In this document: positions 42,312-55,923 of the stretch, piece after piece | Layout of the letters: every line of letters starts with the position of its first letter | Position numbering within the stretch: position 1 is the stretch's first letter | NCBI GenBank assembly: GCA_012064385.1 | Contig: QRDG01000526.1 | Coordinates: forward strand, 338,667 to 402,666 | Length of the DNA stretch: 64,000 nt | From: Puccinellia tenuiflora | Taxonomy: Eukaryota; Streptophyta; Magnoliopsida; Poales; Poaceae | Reading direction: 5' to 3' | Made by a program: the position numbers and the translations under genes | The notes under the pieces: model-generated | The model's input: the letters and a program-made list of their open reading frames with translations, nothing else | Told to the model about the DNA's origin: nothing | Database searches by the model: none

Positions 42312-43661
42312 TGATGGTGGAATTGATGAGAGTGTTCTTCTCCCTCAACTACACCAACAAGCACTCTTGATACCCTGAAAGGAAGATAATATATGGGATA
42401 GGCTGAGCCTCCAAGTGCAGAGTATGTAGAAGTGGAAGTGTTTTCCCCACGAGGGTGACTCGAGGGTTTAATATCGAACTCTCGGGGAATCAGTAGTGGG
42501 GATTTTATCTTCTTGTCCTTCTCTAGATTTCCTGCAAACAAAGTAGATTGCTTTGTGCCCTCAACCTCACCAAGTGATTGTCAAGCACAAGGTGTGAGAA
42601 TGATATTAAGATAATAATGAATGCAAAACAGTAAATAAATATGCAATGGTGGTAAGTAACTATGCAAGGATGGTGGAAACAATGATGGATGATATTTTTG
42701 GGGTTTTTATATGTGTATGCAATGAATAAAAGTGTTTTTGTATTTTCTGATTTTAAAATAGCTGAATGTAGATAATCCTTAAAGGTGGTTGGAAAGTTGT
42801 TTCTTATGATTAACAATGGACCGGGGTTCATGGTTTCACACATGCACTCTCTTTTTAATATAGTGTGGCAAATGAGTAGACATAGAATTAACATATGAGA
42901 TTGCAAACAAGTTTAATGACATGTTACTAATTATATGGGCATCACATCCTAACATAGAGACCATTTGATTATTAGTCTCACTTATACTCCACCAAGATGC
43001 GAACTAAATCATAACACCTCAGTAATTAAGATGACTCAGAGTATAGCCTTAAGATTAATGACATGAAGTGAAAATAAGAACATGATGGATCTAGTCATAG
43101 GTAGAGGCTTGTCACTCCTCATACCTTGCAACATGGTATTTTGGTTTATCCCTAGTGAGGCAACAAAGTAAGGTAAACACCCAATGGATCGCGATATTAA
43201 GTTGTCAGCTTATCACATCACCACCCCCGTTACTCCAACTAATGCACACGTTCCTCCTCACATGCTCTCATAAACATGCTTGATCAAAACAAGGATACAA
43301 GAACGGGGTACATAATATGCATCTACTTTCATAACTGAAATAAACATTGCAATCTCAACATATATTAACTCATAAAAAGATCCACCACAAAGGTAATACA
43401 ACGATGACCGCAATCATGTTCAGCAGCTCATACGGTGCTAATTAGTGAAGCTCAAGAGAGAGAGAGATACATATGCTACTTCCACAAACCTATAGTCCAG
43501 AGGTGGACTACTCCCTCTTCATCATGGAGATGGTGGAGATGTCGATGGAGAGGAGGAGACCTCTCCGGCAGCGCTCCGCCAGAGTTTTCCCCCTCCAATC
43601 TGCAGCCTCCTGGTCTCTGTTTCTTGTTTCTCTCGTGTGGCGGCTCTCCTTCGGAAGAAAC
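42312..43661 (-). repeat. 3' LTR of the Sabrina-like element, inner end deleted
   Basis: Aligns with 53998-55350 base for base with a few percent differences, then stops at about 43661 (CTCCTTCGGAAGAA). The right LTR continues another roughly 420 bases to CATCA. The missing part is the LTR start in the minus sense, so a deletion removed the polypurine tract/LTR junction. Confidence 0.8.
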
Positions 43662-44744
43662 ATGACCATCTAGATGCATGCATGAGTGTCCATAGAACTA
43701 ACCAATTCATGTCAAACAAGGTGAAATAACATACAACATCAAAACATGAATAAAAGATAGCTCATGATAAAGCATTTGCAAATTATTACTCATAAAGAAG
43801 CTCATGAATCATGCAACTATATGTGTTATTAAAAATCAACTTAGACATCCCTTTTCCCAATACAATAAAAGCATGCAAGATATTTCAACCCATATTTCTA
43901 GTAGCTTTCTCATATATAAAAGATAGTGTGGTGGTCTCACAAAATAAAAATCAAAGCAAAAACAAACAAAAAGACGCTCCAAGTTTATGCGATAAAGTGT
44001 TTCAAATGAAAAACAGAAGTTAGACGTGTGCAAACCGAGAGTATGTTGGTTCAGTGGGGATGTTCTCCACATCCCCAAGCTTATGGTTTTCACCATCCTT
44101 GGATAACTCTTGGTGCATCTCCTCCAATCACTGTAAAAAAACTTCAAAACACTGTTTCTCCAATTTATTTTCTATGGGGTGATATTAGTAGAGATAAACA
44201 AATAGGCTTCTTGCTGCATATAATCCATGGACTAAAATACATATGAATGTTCAAAGAGTATATAATGTTGTATGCCTACTCATAGACTCAATTGGATCAA
44301 AAAGATTCAACTCAAAAATTCAAACTATGCATAAAACAATATGGGACAGAATCTGTCCGGAAAAACAGCAGCAGCAAAACATATTTTTCTGTCATACGTA
44401 AACTCGTCGAAAAATTCTGAAAAACTTCAGGCGCACAGAGGATGAAAAGTTGCAGTCACAGTTAAAATCTCAGCTCATTCGGAGTTACAGAAGAACAATG
44501 AAAAATCAAACTGTGTATAGACTTCGTGCAGGAATAAAATCTCCGAATAGAAATAGCAACTTTTTCAAACCAAAATAGGTAAAGCTTGACACTTTATTAA
44601 AAATTCCAGAAACTAAGCTAAGAAAACATTCTCTTGTTACGGCAAGAGGACACAAAGAAAATCCAAATAAAAACAACCGGGTTGCCTCCCGTAAAGCGCT
44701 TTCTTTATAGCCATATAGCTAGTCTTACTTACTTGTTGTTTTAC
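43662..44744. other. non-coding 3' part of the Sabrina-like element
   Basis: No RT, RNase H or integrase motif. The sequence near 44680-44700 (GTTGCCTCCCGTAAAGCGCT) is a typical non-coding Sabrina-type stretch. The left boundary is the LTR deletion point. Confidence 0.55.
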
Positions 44745-44967
44745 CGAAGATGAAGCTCATGAGGGAGCTTAAAAGTTGTGCCCTTCTTCTTTGGGAAGTG
44801 TTCCATGTATTTCTTATGTGGAAACTGAAACTTCACATTCCCTTCCTTTGAATCAATAATAGCTCCTGTGGTACGAAGAAAAGGTCTTCCAAGAATAATA
44901 AGACTAGAGGTTTTATTCTACATATACATGATTAGAAAATCCACAGGTACAAAAGTCATATGTCACT
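44745..44967 (-). pseudogene. aspartic protease end of the Sabrina-like element
   Basis: Minus frame HMTFVPVDFLIMYM, a stop, then SSLIILGRPFLRTTGAIIDS and GNVKFQFPHKKYMEHFPKKK. It follows directly on the protease fragment at 52558 (VMVEL|HMTF) once the insertion and one 5-bp duplication are removed. The ILGRPFLRTTGA block is the conserved C-terminal half of the retroelement protease. Confidence 0.75.
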
Positions 44968-45974
44968 TGTAGCGGACGTGCACTTAAAAATAGGCAAGAT
45001 CCCTGTGTATAGTGCAAACCCCTGGATCAAATCATTTGCACACACAGTTTACGATGAAATATCACAACATTGTATCAATTTATTACACGATTAAATCCAG
45101 AGTCAAAATAAGCCATTACAACTCTACATAGCTCGAAGCTCGCACATAACAGAAATAACAGCGGAAGACTAAATATTATTGCATGGAGTCCCAATCTTCA
45201 TGTAGCCACAGGCGAAACATGTTGGTTGCAGACTCGAAACCCTTAAGCGAATCCTCACTCTTCGTCGGAATAACCTGATAAAATATATCAACAAGGTGGG
45301 TCAGAACCATAAAATGGAACTGGCAAGTGATACTTGTGGACTCATAGAGGAAAACTTCTAACAACTATATGCATATCTGGCCGGTGGACTTTGAAGGCTC
45401 TTTGCGTAAAGCAAGTTTTATCCTATATAAACATTTTGACTCAATAAGTGGTAACACTGGGAAACTCCAGCATAACCGTGACAACACTTGGTAAACTCAA
45501 TGTGTCAGGTGATTACACACGATAAACTCCGGTGAGTCACAATTGTTGTTCACTAACAAATTTTAATTAAGAAGTTGGCATGATGAGATTCTTCCATTGT
45601 CTTCCTTGTCCAGCAGCTCAAAATTGTCCGTAACCGGGGACACGGCTATGATCATAGTTTGACACTCTCGAGAGGTTGTGCACTTTCACCACAAGACTCA
45701 ATCAACCCATTCTGTCCTTGACGCTCATGTACTGAAAAGGAAAGGAGAAGATTGAGACGAGACCTTTTGGGAATAGTCCCTACTTAGTCAAGATAGGGGC
45801 CATCTATCAAGTGGCTGCACGGGAAGCAATCTAAACTTGGAGCAACTTCAAATCTCTTTGATCCTGAGTGGTTGTTGGCAGTGTGATCCATACTCCAAAA
45901 CTGGAAAATCAACCTCTTCTAGCAACTTTGTACTCCCAAAACTGGGGAAATGCTTAAACCAACCACACACCCAG

Positions 45975-48900
45975 GTAACATCCCAAGATTTTCAATTTTT
46001 TTGAAAATTCAGAAAGATCAAAAACTTTTTGAAAATTATAAATATTTTGATTTGAAAATCCAAAATCATGCATGCATGCATCATCTTCTTTCTTGTTTGC
46101 ATTTAAAAAATTCAAAAGTTGGAATTGTATTTCCACTTTAAACCCTATTTGAGAAAATGTCATAAAGGGTCACTATTATGCTCTATATTTGATTTTGATT
46201 TTGATGATTTTTGATGTGTTGGCCAAATTAGTACCTAAGTGTTCTATATTGATGAAGTCTTCCAAAAGGTATTTTCTCAAATTAACTGCAAAAGATTTGA
46301 TCTTATTTTGAATTTGGAAAATAGCTCAAATTACCATTTAAATGCCCAAGGGTATTTTGGTAATTTAAATGTTGTACAAAAACAATACAAATGAGTGTAT
46401 CATGGTTTATAATAAATGATATTACTCATAATATTTTTCTGGTTTTTATTTGATTTAAAAATTGGATTATAAAACCCTATTTACAAAAATGACATAAAGA
46501 TGTCAATTATGCATTTATGCAATATTTGATTTTATTTCCAACTAAAATTTATGGAAAAGGTTCCAGAGTATTTAAAAGAGAATATTTTGATTTTACAAAA
46601 TTATTCAAATTGGTTTGAATCCATTTGGATTCATATTTTAAAAGATATGGTATTTCAGATAAACAGAAAATAGAAAAAAAGAAGGGAGTTCAAAAAAACG
46701 AGAGAAAGGGACCAGCCCGAGCCGGCCCAAGCACTGCGCGCAGCCAGCAGCCCAGCAGCGGCCCGACATCGTCCCCGCAGCCCGCTTCCTCTCTCCCGCA
46801 CGCTGACCGGTGGGACCCACCTGTCAGTCGTCTTTCACCTCGCGCCAATCACGCCCGTGACGAGCTCGCCGCGACCGATTCCTCCCCGTCTTGATTACGG
46901 GCGATTAAAGCCCCTAATCACTGCTCCGTCGCCCTCTACTTAAGACACGGCCTCCCCTCTCTCTTTTCCGCCCCTTTTCCCTCTCGAATACCGCCGCCAG
47001 GCCGTCGTATTTTGCCGCCGGAGCTCCGCCGTGCCGCCACTGTTTTTCTCCATTTCCGGCGAGTCCAGGACACACCGAGCCCCCTCTCTACTCCCCTTCC
47101 CCATATTTTCACCGTGCACACCTTTTTGACAAGTTTTGGTACTTATTTTCCTCGCAGAATGACGTATCCATCCACGACCATCTTCGGCCACCGCGGGCCT
47201 CTTCTCCGACGAGCTATTCAAGCCGTTTTGGTGCAAGACGTCGCCATCCACCTCGCCACCAGCTTAGCCTCATCGCCCTGCACCCCGTCGTCGTCTTCTT
47301 CGAGCAAAGGAACCACCGGAGCGCCGTAGTCGTCGACGTCCGACCCGTCACCGCCGCGTGACCTCGTCTCCGGTAGCTCTGCGACCACCGGTGAGAAACC
47401 CTAGATATTGAGCCATTATATCTAATTTCTACGGCCTAGATTAGATCACTTAAACCGAACCGGTACGGTCCAGTCAGCGTACCCGTGGCAGCCCAGTCAG
47501 CACCCCCAGCCAATCAGAAGCTGCCAAGTCAGATCTAGTCAGCGCAAGCGTGGAGACGAATTTTCTGGATTTATTTTAATCTGTCTGTTTTGCAGAAAAG
47601 CCCTTGCATCTTAGATTTATCATATCTTTTTATCTACTGGGCCAAATTCAATTTTTTTTATATATTTGAAATCCTTGGAACCTGTAGAATCATCCTATAG
47701 TTTTAGTTTTCTGTTTGCCAAATTTAAATTTATTTGAATTTCAAATGTGAAATTTGAGTAAATTTGGCGTAACTTTAGTTTAAAAATAGATTTTGGAGTA
47801 AATCCAATTGGGTTAGTTTAGTTTTGTAGCCCTCTGTCCAGAAAGACCAACTCCATATTTTTTAGTTTTTGTGTTTAACATTAGTATTTAAATCTTATGT
47901 TTATCCCCTTTTTGGGAATTGTTTTATGTTGCTACTATATTAAAAATTGTTTTAAATGCATTTTGACTTCATGCAGGTTTCTAAAAACCAGAAAACAATA
48001 GTTAGTATTTTACTTGTGATTTTAAATGCATTTCATACATAGCATATTTTATTGTGTGGTTATTTTTTTTGTATGTTTATGTGTGGTTTGTTTTATTTGT
48101 TTGTAGCACCCTCACTTTGAAAAGCAAGAATACTTTGTGAACTTGCTAGGCCCTGGATCGAGTATGGCTAGCATTCACCAACAGAATGTAATATCATGCA
48201 TAAATGTTAAATGTTATTACATCGCACGTACGAATGATCCAGAATAAGTACTTTATTACAACTTTGCATAGCCGAAGCTAGCTTAAAATAAAATAAAGTT
48301 CCACAAATATTATTCAGAGTTCAAGCAGCAAATAAATAACAAAGAGCTCCATCATCTTCATGGGCCACTGGCGAACATGTTGGTTGTAAGCTCGAAAGTA
48401 AACAAACGTCCTTACTCCTCATCTGAACAACCTGCAACATTAACGTTGCAGCCCAGAGAATTTGGGTCAATACCTTGTGACAGGCTGGCAAGTGTCATAC
48501 TATGGTGGATATTAAATGGCAAAGACTATTCTACATGCATGTTTGGCTGGTGGATCTCAAGGCTATTTGTAGAAAGCCAATTTTATCCTATACTTTCAAA
48601 AATCATTTCTTTCTTTCCAAAAACCTTAAGAGACATCCCTGGGCGCACCAGTGCCTCAAATTCCCCATGTTCACCCATCAAGTTTTAATTTAGAAATTGG
48701 AATGAATGAGATTCTTCTGTCGACCACCTTGCTTAGTTACTCAAATTGTCCATAACCGTGGACACGGCTAAGATCTTAGTTTTATTTACTCTCGAGAGTT
48801 TGTGACACTTTCCCCACTAGACTCAACTAACCCAAACTTCCAAATCACTCATTTAGTGAAAAGGAAAGGAGAGAGTCGAGACGAGATCTTTCAGAAGAGC

Positions 48901-51900
48901 TTTCCCATACACATGTCCGAACAATACCCACCTACATCCCCTACATCTGCTTGTTCGTCCGGTCAGGTCCACTCAACTTACTTAATCAAGACAGAGCCCA
49001 TATGACTAGTGGCTGCACTGGAAGTAGCTAGACATGGAGTGACATGAAATCTCTAATACCCTGGGTGGCAAACCACAAGTGCACATACTCAGGTTCACAC
49101 CATAGAAATGGGCCTGAGTAGCCACTCAACTTTAAACAACCGGTAGAGCAACACCAAATCCACCCAGGTGATTAATTAATTTAGTAGAATTTTCTTAAAT
49201 CATCTACCACAAAACAATCATTTTTGCAGCAAGCCAATCTACTAAATTAATATAGGTCACTAGTCAACTAAATCATGTGGCTAGCCTAACAGGTTTGCAT
49301 AGCATATAACTTTATTAAAAACATCCTATCATGCATGCTACTGGAAAAAAAATATTCTACAGTGCAATATAAAAATAGTAATAGGTCATTCATGATTTGT
49401 GTATGCACTTGCCTTGGTAGTTGTTCAGGTTGCAACACTCACAGCACTCCTGGCACTCTTCACAAGCAATTTGCAACAAATCAATTCACAAGCACAAAGG
49501 CAATACAATAAAATATGCATGCATGATGATTTACTAACAACACAAGTCAAAGTTACACAACTAATAAAGTTTTTACTTTCTGTTATTTACTATATGCATG
49601 ATGCACATGATTCATATTTTAAGTGGCTTTAATAATTTAAAAACAATTTCTATAGTCAAAATGCCACTAATTGAGTTTTTACAAAACATTATCAATGCAT
49701 GATGCAAAAGTGCAACCTAAATATACTACTGGACAGAGGACCCTAAAATAAACACTTTTGCAGAAGAAAACAATTTAAAATAACTTATAGATTTAAAGTT
49801 AGGCAAAAATCACTCAAATCTCACATTTGGAATTTGAATAATTTGAATTTGTCAAAACAGAAAACTTATGGTTCTAAAATAATCTACTGATCATAAGGTT
49901 TTCAAAAATATAAAGTTCATTAAATTTGGCCGAGCCATTAAAAAGATATGATGGTTTGAAGTTTCAGGGTCTTTTCTGCAAAACTGCCAAATTAAATCAA
50001 TTCGGCCGAAATTACAGAAAAATGGGGCTGACGTGGCGCTGACTAGGCGCTGACTATGCGCTGACTCAGCGCTGACGCGGCGTGACTTAACTAGCCCGTA
50101 CCGATTCAGTTAAAGAGACAAACGAGGGCCGTCAGATCGGGATCCGACGGTCTAGATCTAAAGCGCTACGGGCCGGCCGGAGCTAGGGTTCAGGCGGGCG
50201 GCGGCAGAGAGCGGCGACGGCACGGCGGCGAGCGTTCCCGGCGATGAACGGCGTTCCAGGACGTGCAGATCTTACCCCGAGGTTAGGCTTGACGAGGGGA
50301 GGTTGATGGCGAGGTGTGGAGCTCCGGGACGATCTCCTTCGCCGGCGATTGCTCGCCGGAGTTGCAGGTAGCGGCGGCTCCGTTCGGTCGAGGACGGTGG
50401 CGTTGTTCTGGCGAGAGGAAAAATCACCGAGCGTGTCAAAACGAAAGGCGATGAAGAAATAAGGCGAAAGGGGCGAGAGAGGGGAGTTGGGGTCGTCGGG
50501 ATCGACGGTGGCCTCGGTTTCTTACCGGCGGCAAGCGGCGGACGGTGAGCTCGAGCTTGAGCAGCCTTGCGGCGTTCTGGCTAGGGTTTCTTGGGGCAAA
50601 AGGCGGCAGAGAGCGTGGCTATATAGGTGCGTGCACGGCGCCAACAAACTTTGCGAGATTCTTGCGGATTTGATCGAGTTCGAGTCGGCCACGGCGGCGA
50701 TTTCCTGCACTGGAGGTTTGGGGGCTGACGTCATCATTGCGTCATGGCGGGTCCCGCCTGTCGGTGTGAGAAGGAAAGAGAAAAGAGAGGGTGGGGAGAG
50801 AGGCCGGTGCGGGGCTGCTGCTGGGCCTGCTCGGGTGGGCTGGCTGGCCGGTTTCTAAGTTTTTTTTAAACAAAACTTTCTTCTTTTCTTTTCTCTGTTT
50901 TCAAAACTGAATTTAAAAACAAGGCAAAACTTTTTATAATTTTTTTTGCAAAAATACCTTTCAGAGAGCTCTTCAAACATGGAATATTATGGCACTTGTC
51001 TTGCCACCAAATAAAATTAAAATATTTGAAATATTGACTAGGGTTACTTTGCACCCTCTATGTCAATTAATAAAATATATTTTAATTTTGAAAACTTTTA
51101 CTATTCCAAGCAATTTAAATGCAACAAACACATGATGCTTATGAATGCCATGCATGATTTTTGAGTTTTGAAACTTAAACAACCAAAAAGTTTTTGATCC
51201 CTCTGAATTTTCAAAAATTTGAAAATTTGGGATGTTACATTGTTAGACCTTTCGGATAGACCCGGGAATTTTATCAACTGTTGCTCCTACTCCTCCTATT
51301 GCCAAGGCAAGTGATGCTCACTGCATAAATTCTCCTAAGTATTTTGTCTATGCATGAGTAGCTATTTTGAGTAGTATGCATGATAGGAGTACCACTACTA
51401 TGCTATGCTATGGTATGAAATCCCAAAGTTGTGTATCCACCCCTCTTATACCATGTTGTTGTAGCAGCCTTTTACTAGTAGAATTTCTTAGCCTTGCAAA
51501 GATGTTGTTTTGGTAAATGTCTTGAAAAATAACTAAGTTAAAGAACTACCTGGGTGTGTGGTTGGTTTAAGCATTTCCCCAGTTTTGGGAGTATAAAGTT
51601 GCTAGAAGAGGTTGATTTTCCAGTTTTGGAGTATGGATCACACTGCCGACAACCACTCAGGATCAAAGAGATTTGAAGTTGCTCCAAGTTTAGATTGCTT
51701 CCCATGCAGCCACTTGATAGATGGCCCCTATCTTGACTAAGTAGGGACTATTCCCAAAAGGTCTCGTCTCAATCTTCTCCTTTCCTTTTCACTACATGAG
51801 GGTCAAGGACAGAATGGGTTGATTGAGTCTTGTGGTGAAAGTGCACAACCTCTCGAGAGTGTCAAACTATGATCATAGCCGTGTCCCCGGTTACGGACAA

Positions 51901-52557
51901 TTCTGAGCAGCTGGACAAGGAAGACCATGGAAGAATCTCATCATGCCAACTTCTTAAATAAAATTTGTTAGTGAACAACAATTGTGACTCACCAGAGTTT
52001 ACCGTGTGTAGTCACCTGACACATTGGAGTTTACCAAGTGTTGTCACGGTTATGCTGGAGTTTCCCAGTGTTACCACTTATTGAGTCAAAATGTTTATAT
52101 AGGATAAAACTTGCTTTACGCAAAGAGCCTTCAAACTCCACCGGCGAGATATGCATACAATTGTTAGAAGTTTTCCTCTATGAATCCACAAGTATCACTT
52201 GCCAGTTCCATTTTATGGTTCTGACCCACCTTGTTGATATATTTTATCAGGTTATTCCGACGAAGAGTGAGGATTCGCTTAAGGGTTTCGAGTCTGCAAC
52301 CAACATGTTTTGCCTGTGGCTACATGAAGATTGGGACTCCATGCAATAATATTTATTCTTCCGCTGTTATTTCTGTTATGTGCTAGCTTCGAGCTATGTA
52401 GAGTTGTAATGGCTTATTTTGACTCTGGATTTAATCGTGTAATAAATTGATACAATGTTGTGATATTTCATCGTAAACTATGTGTGCAAATGATTTGATC
52501 CAGGGGTTTGCACTATACACAGGGATCTTGCCTATTTTTAAGTGCAGGTCCGCTACA
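45975..52557 (+). repeat. LTR in plus orientation, split by a solo LTR
   Basis: Parts 45975-48101 and 51245-52557. It starts GTAACATCCC (the leading T of TGTAACATCCC is replaced) and ends TCCGCTACA. GC-rich promoter/leader about 46700-47400 with ACTTAAGAC-type TATA region. Short ORFs in it are incidental. LTR length (about 3.4 kb) and TGTAACA...GCTACA ends suit the Tekay/Del type. Confidence 0.7.
48102..51239 (-). mobile_element. solo LTR (about 3.14 kb), Tekay-like
   Basis: Read on minus: TGTAACATCCCAAATTTTCA from 51239 to GAGGGTGCTACA at 48102. Perfect 5-bp duplication TTGTT at 48097-48101 and 51240-51244. No internal domain, so a solo LTR formed by unequal recombination. Related to, but clearly diverged from, the surrounding LTR. 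The promoter region on minus includes CCTATATAGCC (about 50617-50627). Confidence 0.9.
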
Positions 52558-53653
52558 TAACTCTACCATAACATCACTTACTTTTCCAAAAGCACGTTTA
52601 ATGATATTATCGGCAAGTGCAAGTTCAACAGAGCATTTTTCAAGATTTTTAAATTCAAATACTTCATATAATTCTTTAGATAAAATAGAGACACTAGATC
52701 CTAGATCAAAAGTATGGCATGGTGTGTCTCTTTTCCAATAGTTACTAGCACCTTGGGGATCCATACATCCCCAAGCTTAGGTGGTATCATAGCTTCTTGA
52801 TTGTACCTAGCAATTTTTTCTTTCAAGACATGATTAGCAATACAGGAACCAAAACCAGATTGGTTAACATCAATAGAAGCATCACTTGCAAATTTTTGTA
52901 AGGTAGATATTAATTCATGCAAGCTACAATTCTCTAAATCAAGCAAAGGATCATTAACTTCACTAAGCATCTTAACTTCTTCAACTTTTTCTTCCCTATC
53001 ATAAAGATTGAATATTTCATAACGGTCATCAAAAACATCTTCAGGCACTTGGGCTTTTTCTAAACTTTCTTTAATTTTTGCTTCCAAAAGCAAGCCATTT
53101 AGTAGATAATAAGTATTAGAAGCATACAAATTCATAAAAGAACCTTCACATTCCTTATCCAAAAAGACTCTAGAGGTTTCAGATAATCCTCTATAAAAGA
53201 TATGCATGAGCATCCAATCTCTAAGACCATGTTCCATTCCAAAACCTATACTTCTAAATCTTTCCCATGTTTTTACCAAAGGTTCATCTTCCTCTTGTTT
53301 AAACTTGATAACCATTTGTTTAAAATTGCAAATCATTTCAATGGAACAAAATCTTTCAACAAAAGCAGCTCTCAAATTAAACCAGATGCTAAAGTTACCA
53401 GGTGGCCATCTCAATATCCAATCTAAAGCTTTCCCCCCTAAAGAGTAAGGAAAAAGCTTAAGTCTAACATTACGATGGTTCAGTTTTAGCATGTTGCATC
53501 TTTCATCAAATTTCTTAAGATGAGCTAAGGGATCTTCCTTAGGTTTTCCATAAAAATGATATTCATAGATTGTTTTCATAATCTTAGGATCTACCTCAAT
53601 TTCCTCAATAGGGACATTCTTATTTTGAGGGAAATTCCTAACACTAAATGGCT
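52558..53653 (-). pseudogene. Athila-type gag and start of the aspartic protease
   Basis: The gag frame is open from just after a stop near 53654 down to 52701: YEYHFYGKPKEDPLAHLKKF, LFPYSLGGKALDWILRWPPG and FKQEEDEPLVKTWERFRS are the Athila gag capsid hallmarks. A frameshift near 52705 moves to the protease frame with DLGSSVSILSKELYEVFEF and SVELALADNIIKRAFGKVSD (active-site DLG-S). The frame is then cut at 52558 by an insertion and resumes at 44962. No natural start codon can be assigned because of the upstream stop. Confidence 0.8.
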
Positions 53654-53968
53654 AATAAGTTCTCTTTTCCATTTGCAGGTTTTTATGTATTTTTATTTTT
53701 TTATGCAAAACTGAAAATAAAATGACACTAAACAATGCAAACCAAATTAACTAATGCAAAACAAAATGCAAAACTGAAATAAAATATGCAAACTGAAATG
53801 TAAAATGATATGCAAGACAAAAACAAAACAAAATAATTTGCTTGAAGGTAAAGATGGACAAGATGATGCTCACGTAGGTGCAACCTCCCCAAGCTTAGGT
53901 GTTAGCACAAGTTGGTGATGAAGTTGACTTTGTTGTGATATCGTTGGATAAAACCTTCCAGCTATGAT

Positions 53969-53986
53969 TCCCCGACAACGGCGCCA
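53969..53986 (-). other. primer-binding site of the Sabrina-like element
   Basis: On minus TGGCGCCGTTGTCGGGGA, eleven bases after the LTR end. TGGCGCCGTTGCCGGGGA is the usual Athila-lineage primer site; one base differs. Confidence 0.85.
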
Positions 53987-53997
53987 GAAAAATAACG

Positions 53998-55774
53998 TGA
54001 TGGCGGAATTGATGAGAGTGTTCCTCTCCCTCAACTATGCCAACAAGCACTCTTGATACCCTGAAAGGAAGATAATATATGGGTTAGGTTGAGCCTCCAA
54101 GTACAGAGTATGTAGAAGTGGAAGTTTTTTTCCCACGAGGGTGACTCGAGGGTTTAATATCGAACTCTCGGGGAATCAGTAGTGGGGATTTTATCTTCTA
54201 GTCCTTCTCTAGATTTCCTGCAAACAAAGTAGATTGCTTTGTGCCCTCAACCTCACCAAGTAGTTGTCAAGCACAAGGTGTGAGAATGATATTAAGATAA
54301 TAATGGATGCAAAATAGTAAATAAATATGCAATGGTGGTAAGTAAATATGCAACGATGGTGGAAACAATGATGGATGATATTTTTGAAGTTTTTATATGT
54401 GTATGCAATGAATAAAAGTGTTTTTGTATTTTCTGATTTTAAAATGGCTGAATGTAGATAATGCTTAAAAGTGGTTGGAAAGTTGTTTCTTATGATTAAA
54501 AATGGACCGGGGTTCATGGTTTCACACATGCACTCTCTCTTTAATATAGTGTGGCAAATGAGTAGACATAGAATTAACATATGAGATTGCAAACAAGTTT
54601 AATGACATGTTACTAATTATATGGGCATCACGTCCTAACATAGAGACCTTTTGATTATTAGTATCACTTATACTCCACCAAGATACGAACTAAATCATAA
54701 CACCTCAGTAATTAAGATGACTCAGAGTATAGCCTTAAGATTAATGACATGAAGTGAAAATAAGAACATGATGGATCTAGTCATAGGTAGAGGCTTGTCA
54801 CTCCTCATACCTTGCAACATGGTATTTTGGTTTATCCCTAGTGAGGCAACAAAGTAAGGTAAACACCCAATGGATCGCGATATTAAGTTGTCAGCTTATC
54901 ACGTCACCACCCCCGTTATGCCAACTAATGCACACGTTCCCCCTCACACGCTCTCATAAACATGCTTGATCAAAACAAGGATACCAGAACAGGGTACATA
55001 ATATGCATCTACTTTCATAACTGAAATAAACATTGCAATCTCAACATATATTAACTCATAAAAGATCCAACATAAAGGTAATACAACGATGACCGTAATC
55101 ATGTTCAGCAGCTCATACGGTGCTAATTAGTGAAGCTCAAGAGAGAGAGATACATATGCTACTTCCACAAACCCATAGTATAGAGGGTGGCCTACTCCCT
55201 CTTCATCATGGAGACGGTGGAGATGTCGATGGAGAGGAAGGAGACCTCTCCGGCAGCGCTCCACCGGAGTTTTCCCTCTCCAATCTGCAGCCTCCTGGTC
55301 TCTGTTTCTTGTTTCTCTCGTGTGGTAGCTCTCCTTTCGAAGAACGTCGGGGGGCTCTTTATATAGGAGGTTTTAGGTCACGAGGAAACTTCAGGGAGAA
55401 GGATCGGCGCAAACGGGGCCACGAGGCCCAAAAGAGGTGGGACCACGTGGCCAGGTACAGGGGCCGCGTGGGGCACCCTCTTTTGGCCCTCCGGCCTCCG
55501 TTTGCTTGCTTCCTTCGCTCTTAGGTCTTCCTCCTTCCAAAAAAATGATCCTCGTAAATTTGCAGCTCATTATGACGTCGTTAAGGCCCTGAAATAAACA
55601 AGGAAAGAAATATGGTTTTTCTGACTGCGCAGGATTAATTCCATAAATAGGGGAAATCATTATTAATTACCAAAAATCATTAAATAATAGTAATATACCC
55701 CATATATGATGCAAATATGAATGGAATACAAAGTATTATAGTGCAAAGTTCATGTATGCATTTTACATGCATCA
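53998..55774 (-). repeat. 5' LTR of the Sabrina-like element
   Basis: 1777 bases, TGATGGCGG... to ...GCATCA. Read on minus it carries a TATA-like CCTATATAAAGAG (about 55352-55364), fitting transcription toward gag. Confidence 0.85.
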
Positions 55775-55923
55775 GTGAGGGGGTGAGGCTACGCTCCCTC
55801 ACTTCTCCCCATTTTCATCACGCATCGCTGCCGCTCTCCGCGCTTGCCGTCGTTCGCCTCCAAGCTCGCCGGCCTCCCACCATTGGTTCTTCCAGTTCAG
55901 CGCTCTCCTACACCTCCCCGACA

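Larger units (their letters stand above)
44968..52557. mobile_element. insertion with inverted LTR 3' ends at both borders (Gypsy LTR family)
   Basis: Left border TGTAGCGGACGTGCACTT (44968) and complement of the right border TGTAGCGGACCTGCACTT (52557) are the same LTR end. About 1.0 kb on the left (44968-45974) pairs with 51549-52557 at near identity. From 45975 the sequence is an LTR start (GTAACATCCCAAG) in plus orientation, running to 48101 and, after a nested solo LTR, from 51245 to the right border: a plus-strand LTR of about 3.44 kb. So a 1-kb inverted LTR 3' piece is fused to a nearly full LTR. Flanks TCACT (44963-44967) and TAACT (52558-52562) match 4 of 5, and the protease frame closes exactly. 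Confidence 0.8.
42312..55774 (-). mobile_element. Athila-lineage (Sabrina-like) Gypsy element, split by nested insertions
   Basis: Identical 5-bp duplications GTGAG at 42307-42311 and 55775-55779; LTRs begin TGATG and end CATCA. Minus orientation is shown by a primer site of Athila type inside the right LTR. Coding: gag and protease only (53653-52558, continuing at 44967); no RT or integrase. The left LTR lacks its inner about 420 bases. The element itself was split by the insertion at 44968-52557. Confidence 0.85.

Noticed and set aside
45975..51239. Independent TIR transposon with TGTAACATCCC inverted ends
   Set aside because: The two ends belong to different LTRs: 48102-51239 has its own perfect TTGTT duplication, while 45975 is the start of the surrounding plus-strand LTR. 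No duplication links 45975 with 51239.
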